Source of the DNA: CAYXWM01 sp964392115
GTDB taxonomy: Bacteria; Bacillota; Clostridia; Lachnospirales; WRBF01
NCBI GenBank assembly: GCA_964392115.1
Contig: CAYMOU010000003.1
Span: 1 to 55,494 of the forward strand
Length of the DNA: 55,494 bases
Reading direction: 5' to 3'
Shown: in pieces, positions 35,356-43,202 of the stretch
Numbering within the stretch: position 1 is the first letter of the stretch
How the letters are laid out: each line of letters begins with the position of its first letter
Notes under the pieces: model-generated
The model's input: the letters and a program-made list of their open reading frames with translations, nothing else
Databases searched by the model: none
Told to the model about the DNA's origin: nothing
Translations under genes and position numbers: made by a program

Positions 35356-36501
35356 ATGAAAAGGAGTTACCGGTCCTTTGACTATCTGCTGTGCGGATTG
35401 GTTTTTACGGTTTGTATCATAGGAATAGTGCTTATAGGTTCCGCTACCCATGTAAACATCAAGGGCATGACCCCGGATTTTAAGGGGCAGCTCATTTGGT
35501 TCTTTTCGGGAATTGTATTGATGTTTTTTGCGGCATTTATTGACTATCACTTTATTTGCAAATTTTATATACTTATTTATATTGTAAATCTTATGCTGCT
35601 ACTGACGGTGCTGGCTTTGGGCAGCCAAAACGATTCGGGAGCAACAGTCAGCCGTTGGCTGGATTTAGGCCCTCTGGGCGGTATTCAGCCTTCGGAGTTT
35701 TCGAAAGTGTTTATGATTCTGTTTCTGGCTAAATTTGTTTCGCTGAAAGAAGACACTCTTAATAATTTCTCAAATTTCGTTTTGGTTATGATTTTGATTC
35801 TGATTCCTTTCCTTTTGGTCTGGGAACAACCCTCTCTTTCGGCAAGTTTGGTTATTATAACTGCTTCGGCTTCCATTTTGTTTGTGGGTAAGCTGAGTTA
35901 TAAATATATACTCCCTATTTTGGGAACAGTTGTACCAACAGCCTTCTTTATTATACAAGACGCTTTGCGTACACCTCATTTATTTGTGGATAAGATTCTT
36001 AAACCTTATCAAATCACTCGTATTGTGGAAACCTTTCTTTCCGACCCTACCAGCGACGGTTATTACCAAACATCGCATTCCATTCAAGCCATAGGTTCCG
36101 GCCAATTACACGGCAAGGGATTATACCGAGGCGTGCTTAACCAAATGAACTACGTTCCCTATTCCCATAACGACTTTATCGTTGCGGTGCTGGGCGAAGA
36201 GTTTGGGTTTGTGGGCTGTGTGGCAGTACTGGCTTTGATGCTTTTAATAATAGGGCTTTGCTTTAGGACAGCATATACCGCCGTGGACCTTTTAGGCAAG
36301 CTAATAGCTACCGGCGTGGGTTGTATGCTTGCTTTCCAAGTATTTGTAAACGTAGGCGTGGCAACAGGGATGCTTTTTAATACCGGTATGCCCCTGCCTT
36401 TTATGAGTTATGGCGGCAGCTCCATGTGGACAGGTATGATAGCTGTAGGCCTTGTAATAAATGTAAGAATGACAAAGAATAAATCGGTTTTTGAAGGATG
36501 A
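35356..36501 (+). CDS. rodA: SEDS family peptidoglycan glycosyltransferase RodA
   Basis: A 381-residue polytopic enzyme polymerising lipid II during elongation, the natural partner of the PBP2 encoded upstream. About ten hydrophobic segments are visible. SEDS signatures are SRWLDLGPLGGIQPSEFSKV, GSGQLHGKGLYRG, YVPYSHNDFIVAVLGEEFGF and, near the C-terminus, NTGMPLPFMSYGGSS. SpoVE and FtsW are paralogues. The position after minE and before mgsA, in the mre-min cluster, favours RodA. The ATG at 35356 follows a poor SD (GAATGAGG). Confidence 0.92.
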   Translation: MKRSYRSFDYLLCGLVFTVCIIGIVLIGSATHVNIKGMTPDFKGQLIWFFSGIVLMFFAAFIDYHFICKFYILIYIVNLMLLLTVLALGSQNDSGATVSRWLDLGPLGGIQPSEFSKVFMILFLAKFVSLKEDTLNNFSNFVLVMILILIPFLLVWEQPSLSASLVIITASASILFVGKLSYKYILPILGTVVPTAFFIIQDALRTPHLFVDKILKPYQITRIVETFLSDPTSDGYYQTSHSIQAIGSGQLHGKGLYRGVLNQMNYVPYSHNDFIVAVLGEEFGFVGCVAVLALMLLIIGLCFRTAYTAVDLLGKLIATGVGCMLAFQVFVNVGVATGMLFNTGMPLPFMSYGGSSMWTGMIAVGLVINVRMTKNKSVFEG

Positions 36502-36505
36502 TATT

Positions 36506-36901
36506 ATGAATATCGGTTTGATAGCACATGACAACAAAAAGAAATTAATGGAAAACCTCTGTATAGCTTACAGACATATACTAAGCAAACACCTGCTCTT
36601 CGCCACAGGCACCACCGGTCGCCTTATCGAAGAAGCGGCAAACATCACTGTGAACAAATACCTTGCCGGCCATTTGGGCGGTCAACAACAGCTTGGCGCA
36701 CAAATAGCCATGAACAACGTAGACCTGGTAATTTTCTTACGTGACCCCAATACACAAAAACATTACGAAACTGAATCCAACTCTCTTTTACGCCTTTGCG
36801 ATACCCATAATATCCCTCTGGCTACCAATCTGGCTACCGCCGAAGCCTTGCTTTTGGCTCTTGACCGTGGTGATTTGGATTGGAGAAATATTGTTAATTA
36901 A
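36506..36901 (+). CDS. mgsA: Methylglyoxal synthase
   Basis: A 131-residue enzyme converting dihydroxyacetone phosphate to methylglyoxal and phosphate, an overflow bypass of lower glycolysis. The motifs IGLIAHDNKKKLM (catalytic Asp), FATGTTGRLIEE (phosphate loop), HLGGQQQLGAQIA and LVIFLRDPNT are all present. The ATG at 36506 is chosen over one five codons earlier because GAAGGATGA lies just upstream. It begins 4 bases after the rodA stop. The rodA-mgsA pairing is common in Clostridia. Confidence 0.96.
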   Translation: MNIGLIAHDNKKKLMENLCIAYRHILSKHLLFATGTTGRLIEEAANITVNKYLAGHLGGQQQLGAQIAMNNVDLVIFLRDPNTQKHYETESNSLLRLCDTHNIPLATNLATAEALLLALDRGDLDWRNIVN

Positions 36902-36909
36902 ATAGTGAA

Positions 36910-36949
36910 ATACCCTAAACCCTGCTTTGAATAAACAGGGTATTTTTTT
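36910..36949 (+). terminator. Terminator of the rodA-mgsA unit
   Basis: ATACCCT (36910-36916) or ACCCTG (36919-36924) can pair with CAGGGTAT (36936-36943), followed by a seven-base T-run. Confidence 0.85.
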
Positions 36950-36980
36950 GCTCAAAATGAATCTTAATTTAGACTGATTC

Positions 36981-37009
36981 TGTAGGGTCGGGGATCTGCT
37001 CCGACCCTT
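36981..37009 (+). repeat. R3 short hairpin repeat, copy 3
   Basis: TGTAGGGTCGGGGATCTGCT then CCGACCCTT. AGGGTCGG and CCGACCCT are an 8-bp inverted repeat. Confidence 0.8.
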
Positions 37010-37294
37010 ATTCAATCGTCAAGACCTACAATAAAATTACACACGTTTGATGAATTGGGTATGGATCAATTCGGGTACCCCGGAAGGACGCTCCTACATT
37101 GTGCTGTCGGTAAAACGGTAGCCACAACCATTCACCGCTAAAACCTCACCCGCTTTTACTCATATTTTTTTACTTGTTTACATACCTTAGATTAAGGCAT
37201 TTTTCAAATTTTCTTGTGATAGTCGGTTCCGGATATTTTATGGTGAAACCTTTTTATATAGAATCCGAAAACATTTGAAGAAAGGCCGGGTAAT

Positions 37295-37392
37295 ACTAAT
37301 TCCATTTAAAACAGTAGGTAAAAATTTTCAACTTATCCAAAGATTCACGGATAATTTGCAGATTTTTATCCTTCATTAAATATGGAATCAGT
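37295..37392 (+). repeat. R1 palindromic repeat, copy C (98 bp)
   Basis: Same ends and length as copy A: ACTAATTCCAT at the left, ATGGAATCAGT at the right. TAAT precedes it. Confidence 0.85.
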
Positions 37393-37432
37393 ATAAAAAC
37401 ATATCGGGTCTTAATTTGAGCGGAGGTGTGGC

Positions 37433-38416
37433 ATGGAGGATTTGAATTTTCGGGTGCTTCAGGGCTTTGGCGTAAAGGCTAAAAAAATAATTAAAGAAAA
37501 ATCTTATTATATATGCAACACGGACAAAGGTCACAGGGTTATCCGAAAAAGCCTTGATTCCGCTCAACATATCGTTTTCCAACACGAAATAAAGGAGCAA
37601 TTGTTCCAACGGGGTTTTACAAATACGGACAGGTATAAGACCTCTGTTTGGGGACATCCATATTTCGAATCCGAGGGCAGTATTTATGTAATGACGGACC
37701 TGGCAAATTTTACGGAGATTAACTTTTCAGACGGAAAGCAAATGCTGCAAGCGGTGGCAACCCTTGCACAATTTCACAAGCTTGCCAATCATATAACCGT
37801 TAGGGGTACTTATTTTTACTGTGACGACAGAAATATTGAGGAATATAACAAAAGTACCGATGAACTGAATTCCATACGTAAAAGCTTGGTAAACCAGCGG
37901 CGACTTTCGGATTTTGATGTGCTGTTTTTAAAGAATTACAAAGAATATCAGGACTATATCAAACAAGCAACCGACTCTCTGCAACAGACTAAGTTTCGTG
38001 AGCTTAAAAAAAAGGCATCGGAGAACCTTACCATATGCCACAATCGCCTAAAAGAAGAAAATTTCTTGTTTTCCGGCAGTGATTTATTTTTAACAGGATT
38101 TTCAAACGCCGGCATAGATTTGCAGCTTTTTGACCTCTGCGCCATTATACAACGCTACACCAAATATCTGCCGGAAGTAAGCCTAAGCATAGGCCGGCTG
38201 CTGGACGAATATTGCAAATACATAAACCTAACAAGCGAACATTTTAGAATTATCCACGGGATACTTCTTTATCCCTCACAATTTATAAAGCTTTGCAAGC
38301 AATACTACAGCAAGAAACGTCATTTTATACCTACGGCACTTATCAACCGTTTGAATACCTTATTGGTAAACGCAAAAGGTTATGAAAATTTTATAAATCC
38401 CTTGTTAAAGTACTGA
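37433..38416 (+). CDS. CotS-family spore coat protein with degenerate kinase fold
   Basis: A 327-residue protein resembling the CotS/YutH group, which has an aminoglycoside-phosphotransferase (kinase-like) fold and is built into the spore coat. The N-lobe runs to about residue 90 (YVMTDLANF hinge). Where active kinases have HGDxxxxN, this protein has CHNRLKEENFLF (His203-Asn204-Arg205), so the catalytic Asp is Arg. The usual DFE/DFG metal-binding Asp is also absent (LFLTGFSNAG). The C-lobe keeps LQLFDLCAIIQRY and RIIHGILLYPSQF. It is therefore probably a structural pseudokinase. GCGGAGGTGTGGC precedes the ATG at 37433. Confidence 0.75.
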   Translation: MEDLNFRVLQGFGVKAKKIIKEKSYYICNTDKGHRVIRKSLDSAQHIVFQHEIKEQLFQRGFTNTDRYKTSVWGHPYFESEGSIYVMTDLANFTEINFSDGKQMLQAVATLAQFHKLANHITVRGTYFYCDDRNIEEYNKSTDELNSIRKSLVNQRRLSDFDVLFLKNYKEYQDYIKQATDSLQQTKFRELKKKASENLTICHNRLKEENFLFSGSDLFLTGFSNAGIDLQLFDLCAIIQRYTKYLPEVSLSIGRLLDEYCKYINLTSEHFRIIHGILLYPSQFIKLCKQYYSKKRHFIPTALINRLNTLLVNAKGYENFINPLLKY

Positions 38417-38470
38417 AAACCCTTCCTTTTTCTCATAAAAATGAGCATCAAATATAAATTACTTAATATT

Positions 38471-38541
38471 AGAGTCTTTTTGAAAGGGGTTTGGGGAAAG
38501 CTTTTTCTTAAGAAAAAGTTTTCCCCAAGGTCTTATCTTTT
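38471..38541 (+). repeat. R2 hairpin repeat between convergent genes
   Basis: AGAGTCTTTTTGAAAGGGGT, then a stem GGGGAAAGCTTTTTCTT / AAGAAAAAGTTTTCCCC, then AAGGTCTTATC. It follows the CotS-like gene but faces a minus-strand gene, an exception to its usual place before a gene start. Confidence 0.85.
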
Positions 38542-38545
38542 TTTA

Positions 38546-38854
38546 TCAGTAGGTCTCATTGCTTAAAGCATCAGAAATATTACTTGCCAGTTGGCAGGTC
38601 TTTTGGGCTACCGTTTTGGTGGCCTCTTTTATTTTGGGCTTTACGTTGTTGTAAACCTGTGTAGCGTTGGTTTTAACGTCCTGCGCTATGGAATTTACCG
38701 CATAGGCAAAGGTTTGCATCTTTTCTTCCATACAATCCGCAAATTCTCCTCTGCAACTTATACCCTTCAAGGACTCCAACAATCTTATTGCCTCGTCGGT
38801 GGTTATTGTTCCTTCTTCCAACATGGTTAGGATTTTCAAAGTGGGCTTGTACAT
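38546..38854 (-). CDS. Small SHOCT/YvlB-N-like protein
   Basis: A 102-residue protein. The N-terminus, KILTMLEEGTITTDEAIRLL, resembles the short helical domain found at the start of YvlB/LiaX-type and SHOCT-like proteins. The remainder is a long amphipathic helix with a KIKEATKTVAQKTCQL run, similar to YtxH-type helical tails. There is no signal peptide. Function unknown; envelope-stress association is inference from the N-terminal domain. The ATG at 38854 has an excellent CGGAGGTGCAGT ribosome-binding site. Confidence 0.65.
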   Translation of the reverse strand: MYKPTLKILTMLEEGTITTDEAIRLLESLKGISCRGEFADCMEEKMQTFAYAVNSIAQDVKTNATQVYNNVKPKIKEATKTVAQKTCQLASNISDALSNETY

Positions 38855-39353
38855 ACTGCACCTCCGTTTTTTATTTAGAAATAGCTTATTCCGGTTTTGT
38901 TTTATTATACAGCGGTAATAATGCGTTTTAACGGAAGTTGTTGTTTGTCATATAAAGGTAGATTTTTAGGTGTTTTTGTTTTATTCATGATTAAACCGCT
39001 TGACTTTCCACCGGGCGAATTATTTCCATAAACTGTATTAAATTTCTCCCGGTTGGCAATAATACAGGAAGTTTCTGATTCTTTCGATCTTCCGCAAGCA
39101 CAAAATGCTTTGGAGGTCTTAAAGGAGGAGGTTTGAGTACATGTTATGCTCAAATAGAAATTATTTGAGTATAAGACCGTTTTCGGCAGCTTTTGTTACC
39201 GCCCGATGATTACGAAAACGGCCCATGCCAATGCGCAAGTTTGGTATAACATGGAATGCCGATTCCTCGGAATAGTGTGGCAACTTGGTTTTACGGAAAT
39301 TAACTATTCTAGGTAGGGGTAATGTTTACCCCCGGTATAAAGGATTTGATGTT
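38855..39353. other. 500-bp gap before murA with a degraded coding-like stretch
   Basis: It holds the coding-like segment at 38987-39136 and a large inverted repeat, CCGTTTTCG / CGAAAACGG (about 39177-39223), enclosing the word GCTTTTGTTAC shared with R4. No clear murA promoter is seen. Confidence 0.5.
38987..39136 (+). pseudogene. Possible gene remnant or small ORF pair
   Basis: One frame reads MIKPLDFPPGELFP, then an in-frame TAA at 39029, then TVLNFSRLAIIQEVSDSFDL and PQAQNALEVLKEEV up to TGA at 39134. The second part looks protein-like in composition. An AAAGGAGGAGG tract near its end precedes further tiny ORFs at 39133 (TTG) and 39141 (ATG). This may be a remnant of a lost gene. I do not recognise the sequence. 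Confidence 0.25.
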
Positions 39354-40622
39354 ATGGAAAAGTTTGTTGTAAATAAAAACGGCCCTTTAAAAGGTAAGGT
39401 AAAAATAGGCGGTGCCAAAAACTCTGTTTTGCCCATTTTGGCGGCTACTCTCTTGGCGGACAAACCCTGTGTTATTAAGGATGTTCCGCCGTTAAGCGAC
39501 GTTCTGATTATGGAACAGCTGCTAAACGAGTTTGGCGCAGACACAGATTTGGACATTAAAAACCTTACCATGAACATTCGACCGGGCGAAATAAAAAACC
39601 ACGAAGCACCCTATGATTTGGTCAGCAAAATGCGAGCCTCTTTTCTGCTGATGGGGCCGCTGCTTGCTAGGTTTGGCAGTGTAAAAATACCCTTGCCGGG
39701 CGGCTGTGCCATAGGTGCCAGACCGGTGGATTTGCATTTGAAGGGTCTAACGGCCTTGGGTGCCGAGGTGGCTTTGGAACACGGCTATGTTACGGCACAT
39801 TCCAAGCAATTAAAAGGCGCCAACATTTATTTGGACTTTCCCAGCGTGGGTGCCACAGAAAACATAATTATGGCGGCGGCACTGGCTAAGGGTCAGACCA
39901 TAATCGAAAACTGTGCCGTAGAGCCTGAAATTGTTGACTTTGCCAACTTTCTAAACTCCATCGGAGCAGACGTAAGAGGCGTAGGCACAGACACCATTAA
40001 AATAAACGGTGTTCAAAGCCTGGGCGGCGGTGAACACACCGTAATCCCGGACAGAATAGAGGCCGGTACTTTTATGGTGGCGGCGGCTATTACAAAAGGC
40101 GATATTCTGGTTGAAAACGTGGTGGCAGACCACTTAAAGCCCATGGTTGCCAAGCTTAAAGAAACCAACGTAATAGTTGAAGAACAGGAAAACGGAGTAC
40201 GTGTTTACGTAGAGCCGGGCACAAGACCTAAGGCTATAGACTTAAAAACCATGCCTTACCCCGGTTTTCCCACGGATATGCAGGCACAATTTATGAGCTT
40301 GCTTGCAGTATGCGAAGGCACCGGCGTGGTTACGGAAACCGTATTCGAAAACCGTTTTATGCACGTAGGCGAACTTAACCGTATGGGTGCAGAAATAAAA
40401 ATCGAAAGCCGTTCCGCCATAATCAAAGGCGTGGAAAAGCTTATGGGTACCCAAGTAAAGGCAACAGACCTACGAGCCGGTGCGGCTGTAATGCTTTCAG
40501 CCCTTGCCGCCGAAGGCACCACGGAAATAAACGATATTTATCACATAGACAGAGGTTATTACGAACTGGATAAAAAATTACGAGACCTTGGGGCAAGCAT
40601 AGAAAGGGTTTCGGAAGAATAA
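39354..40622 (+). CDS. murA: UDP-N-acetylglucosamine 1-carboxyvinyltransferase MurA
   Basis: The first committed step of peptidoglycan synthesis: enolpyruvyl transfer from PEP to UDP-GlcNAc in the cytoplasm. The 422-residue length is normal. Motifs are KIGGAKNSVLPILAA (Lys and Asn of the active site), the catalytic loop PGGCAIGARPVDLHLKGL with Cys118 (the fosfomycin target), RIEAGTFMVAAAI and AGAAVMLSALAAEGTTEI. The start ATG at 39354 follows AAAGGAT; an earlier in-frame start at 39285 lacks an SD. The next gene is SpoIIQ-like, as in the murA-spoIID-spoIIQ order of Bacillus and Clostridia, but spoIID is missing. Confidence 0.96.
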   Translation: MEKFVVNKNGPLKGKVKIGGAKNSVLPILAATLLADKPCVIKDVPPLSDVLIMEQLLNEFGADTDLDIKNLTMNIRPGEIKNHEAPYDLVSKMRASFLLMGPLLARFGSVKIPLPGGCAIGARPVDLHLKGLTALGAEVALEHGYVTAHSKQLKGANIYLDFPSVGATENIIMAAALAKGQTIIENCAVEPEIVDFANFLNSIGADVRGVGTDTIKINGVQSLGGGEHTVIPDRIEAGTFMVAAAITKGDILVENVVADHLKPMVAKLKETNVIVEEQENGVRVYVEPGTRPKAIDLKTMPYPGFPTDMQAQFMSLLAVCEGTGVVTETVFENRFMHVGELNRMGAEIKIESRSAIIKGVEKLMGTQVKATDLRAGAAVMLSALAAEGTTEINDIYHIDRGYYELDKKLRDLGASIERVSEE

Positions 40623-40756
40623 GCAAAAACCTTGTTTTGGGAAAAAGACAGCCTGAAGAATTTAATCCCTAAGTGGTATAAATTTTCCAAAATTGTTAAT
40701 TATATGAATAATAACCGTCAGCAAAGTTAATACTAATACTCGGAGGTGTAATTTCG

Positions 40757-41764
40757 ATGAGAAATAATTCTAACAGAGAAGGATTTTTTAAGAGAAACGG
40801 CTTTTATATTGCATTATACGGAAGCCTGGCAATTGTTTTGGTATTGGCAGCAGTCATTTCCTTTGACAATTTGAGCAATGCCAAAAGACCCTTTGCAGCA
40901 AACGAGCAAACGGTTGATTTGGACGAGCTGGAGCAAACAAGCCACAGCACAACAAGAAGTTACTTAGCGCCTGATGAGGCCATCAGTATCGAAACGGATT
41001 CCTATATCCCGGATGCTACAAGAGGCGATAACGCCTCTGTTCTCCAACCGGAAAACCCCTTGGAGACAGTTATCAAAGAAAGTCCCAAACCTTCCGCAAG
41101 CCCGGGCAAAAGCGCAAACACAAGCAACCCCAACACCACAGCAAAGCCCGAACCAAGCACCAAACCCGGCGCAGCTAACACCAAGCCGGAAACTAAACCT
41201 CAGCCTTCACAAGCTCCATCAAGTTCTCAAGCAAGCCCCGCTCCTTCCGCTAAACCCGGAAACAAAGTTAGCGAAGCGGATGCCGAATTTCCTTTGGTAG
41301 CTGACCTTGAAGAACCTGCAGAACCTGTATTTAAACCTTTCGCATCCGACAACAAGATGGAATGGCCTGTATTGGGCGAAGTTGTTATGGGTTACAGCAC
41401 AGACCACGTAATCTATGACAAAACTTTGGAACAATACAGAACCAACGACAATATCTGTATCGCAGCGGAATTGGGTAGCCAAGTTAAGGCAACAGCCGAA
41501 GGCGTGGTTAAATCCGTAACCAAGAACCGTCAAAAAGGCAACACAGTTGTTATTGACAACGGTAACGGCTGGACCACAGTTTACAGCGAGTTGCAAGACG
41601 GCGTACTTGTTAAAGAAGGCGACGTTGTAAAAGCCGGACAAGTTATCGGCGGCGTAGGCAACCCCTCAATTTATTCCGTCCTTTTAGGAAACCACCTTTC
41701 TTTCTCTGTAATGAAAAACGACAAACCGGTTGACCCCATGAGCATTCTTAACAAAAGATCATAA
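40757..41764 (+). CDS. SpoIIQ-like membrane protein with degenerate LytM (M23) domain
   Basis: A 335-residue protein with a cytosolic start, one TM segment (about 16-36), a long Pro/Ser/Lys-rich linker (about 105-185), and a C-terminal LytM fold (about 205-330). In active LytM enzymes zinc is held by H..D and by the second His of HxH. Here RTHNGVDI becomes RTNDNICI (His to Asn, Asp to Cys) and HLHFEV becomes HLSFSV. All three ligands seem lost, while the first His of HxH is kept. SpoIIQ, in the forespore membrane, pairs with SpoIIIAH, and its LytM domain is degenerate in Bacillus too. Position just after murA supports SpoIIQ. CGGAGGTG precedes the ATG. Confidence 0.75.
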   Translation: MRNNSNREGFFKRNGFYIALYGSLAIVLVLAAVISFDNLSNAKRPFAANEQTVDLDELEQTSHSTTRSYLAPDEAISIETDSYIPDATRGDNASVLQPENPLETVIKESPKPSASPGKSANTSNPNTTAKPEPSTKPGAANTKPETKPQPSQAPSSSQASPAPSAKPGNKVSEADAEFPLVADLEEPAEPVFKPFASDNKMEWPVLGEVVMGYSTDHVIYDKTLEQYRTNDNICIAAELGSQVKATAEGVVKSVTKNRQKGNTVVIDNGNGWTTVYSELQDGVLVKEGDVVKAGQVIGGVGNPSIYSVLLGNHLSFSVMKNDKPVDPMSILNKRS

Positions 41765-41772
41765 CAACCGGA

Positions 41773-41812
41773 AAAAGTCCGATGAGACATTGTTTCATCG
41801 GACTTTTGTTTT
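41773..41812 (+). terminator. Terminator of the SpoIIQ-like gene
   Basis: AAAAGTCCGATGA (41773-41785) pairs with TCATCGGACTTTT (41795-41807), followed by GTTTTT. Confidence 0.9.
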
Positions 41813-41817
41813 TGGAA

Positions 41818-41840
41818 GTTGGGGCTCTGCTCCGACCGAT
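41818..41840 (+). repeat. R3 short hairpin repeat, copy 4
   Basis: GTTGGGGCTCTGCTCCGACC follows the terminator. It is one half of an opposite-oriented R3 pair; the other is at 42005. Confidence 0.65.
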
Positions 41841-42004
41841 ATACAATCACATAATATTACCAAAAATTCATATTCATAAAAAACCCATTTTTATTAATCC
41901 CCATACAATTATTTTGTGATAAGTAAAATTGTAAAAATTATTGTAATAATTGTGTGATGTGTGTTTATTGTTTTTTTGTAGGTATTCCATGGTTGAATGA
42001 TGGT

Positions 42005-42027
42005 GGTTGCAGAGCCCCGACCCTAAA
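42005..42027 (-). repeat. R3 short hairpin repeat, copy 5 (inverted)
   Basis: GGTTGCAGAGCCCCGACCCT, the reverse orientation of copy 4. The pair brackets about 165 bp of AT-rich sequence with no gene. Confidence 0.65.
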
Positions 42028-42082
42028 AAAGCAATGCCAATATCGGTAAACCTACCGTTATTTCGTTTCTTAAATCTGCATT

Positions 42083-42110
42083 AAAAAAGAGACCGTTTAG
42101 CCGGTCTCTT
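42083..42110 (-). terminator. Terminator of the flagellin gene
   Basis: AAGAGACC (42087-42094) and GGTCTCTT (42103-42110) form an 8-bp stem. On the minus strand it is followed by a T-run (complement of ATTAAAAAA). Confidence 0.9.
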
Positions 42111-42118
42111 AATATGCC

Positions 42119-42904
42119 TTATCTGAGGAGGTTTAACGCTCCTACATTTTGCTGTGATATTCTGTCTTGCTCATTTTTTTGCATTAGGGTTTGCATTTGG
42201 GTCATAACACGGCTTTTGCTGTATGCCATGGCCGCCTTGCCCATATCGGCGTCTGTAATGCGGCTGCGGGCTATTTGTTGGTTAAGGTTTTGAATTTGAC
42301 TTGCGTTAATGTTATGGTTAAAGGTGTTTGATATTGCTCCCAATTGGGAACGAGTGGACATTACTTTATCCATTGCTTTGTCCAATACGGAAATATCGGA
42401 GTATGCCGGGTTTGTTACGTCAAATTCTGCTATGCCCAATTCTTTTAGGGACATATTGGGTATGCTGACCATGGTTCCGGTGCCGCTTGCGGAGGAAGCT
42501 GTGAGTTTGTCTGTAAAACTGCCGTTTAACAGCTTTTGGTTGTTAAATTCGGTGCCTGAAACAGCGTCGGCTATACCTTGTTTAAGCTGATTTATTTCGT
42601 TTTGGATGATATTTCTGTCGCTTTCGGTTAATGTTCCGTTTGCCGCCTGTAGGGACAATTCTCGCATACGTTGGATTTGGTCGCTTATGCCGGAAAGACC
42701 GCCTTCTGCTGTGCAGATAAGGTTGTTCATATCCTCTGTATTGCTTATACCTTGGTCAAGACCACGGATTTGAGCGGTTATTTTCTGGGATATGGCAAGC
42801 CCGGCGGCATCGTCTGCGGCGGAATTAATACGCTTGCCCGTAGAAAGCGAAAGCATACTCTTTTGCAATTGGTTGTTTGCTATATTATTGATAGTCATTC
42901 CCAT
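42119..42904 (-). CDS. Flagellin
   Basis: A 261-residue flagellin, the filament subunit secreted through the flagellar export channel. The N-terminal D0/D1 region (NNQLQKSMLSLSTGKRINSA, AADDAAGLAIS, MNNLICTAEGGL) and the C-terminal D1/D0 region (SRITDADMGKAAMAYSKSRV, ISQQNVGALNLL) are both intact. The central variable region is short, so no large D2/D3 domains are expected. The ATG at 42904 is preferred because GAGGTG lies 6 bases upstream; an in-frame GTG at 42913 would use part of that site. No other motility structural gene lies next to it. FliK/FlhB-like genes appear only at 47-48 kb. Confidence 0.93.
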   Translation of the reverse strand: MGMTINNIANNQLQKSMLSLSTGKRINSAADDAAGLAISQKITAQIRGLDQGISNTEDMNNLICTAEGGLSGISDQIQRMRELSLQAANGTLTESDRNIIQNEINQLKQGIADAVSGTEFNNQKLLNGSFTDKLTASSASGTGTMVSIPNMSLKELGIAEFDVTNPAYSDISVLDKAMDKVMSTRSQLGAISNTFNHNINASQIQNLNQQIARSRITDADMGKAAMAYSKSRVMTQMQTLMQKNEQDRISQQNVGALNLLR

Positions 42905-43202
42905 TATTCTCACCTCGCTTTGTTTTTTAGTGGGAAATATAAAATATCTCCATATCTATATCGTCATAAAAAATAATTAGCATATAGTAGATTTATGTTA
43001 TTAAAACCGGATTTTGCAGGTTTTTTACATATACGAAATAGGTAGGTATTGCAGGCTGTTTGTTTATAATATATACTAAAGTAATTGTGTATAATACTGT
43101 TTTCTATGGTGGAGAAAAATTTCCTCATGTTCTTTAAATAACTACACTATACTGTATGACATAACCCGGATAGGTCGTGATAATATTTTAGCGTTAAGGC
43201 GT
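42905..43202. other. Divergent region between flagellin and the ABC exporter gene
   Basis: About 300 bp, AT-rich. On the minus strand a GACGATAT (42958-42965) resembles the GCCGATAT -10 of the flagellar sigma factor, but I see no matching TAAA -35 at the proper distance. Confidence 0.35.

Larger units (their letters stand above)
36950..37432. other. 480-bp repeat-rich gap before the CotS-like gene
   Basis: It contains R3 (36981-37009) and R1 (37295-37392). The 37010-37294 stretch is otherwise unexplained; I see no gene there. Confidence 0.6.

Noticed and set aside
42958..42965. Flagellar sigma factor promoter for flagellin
   Set aside because: Only the -10-like GACGATAT is present; no TAAA at the correct distance, so it is not listed as a promoter.
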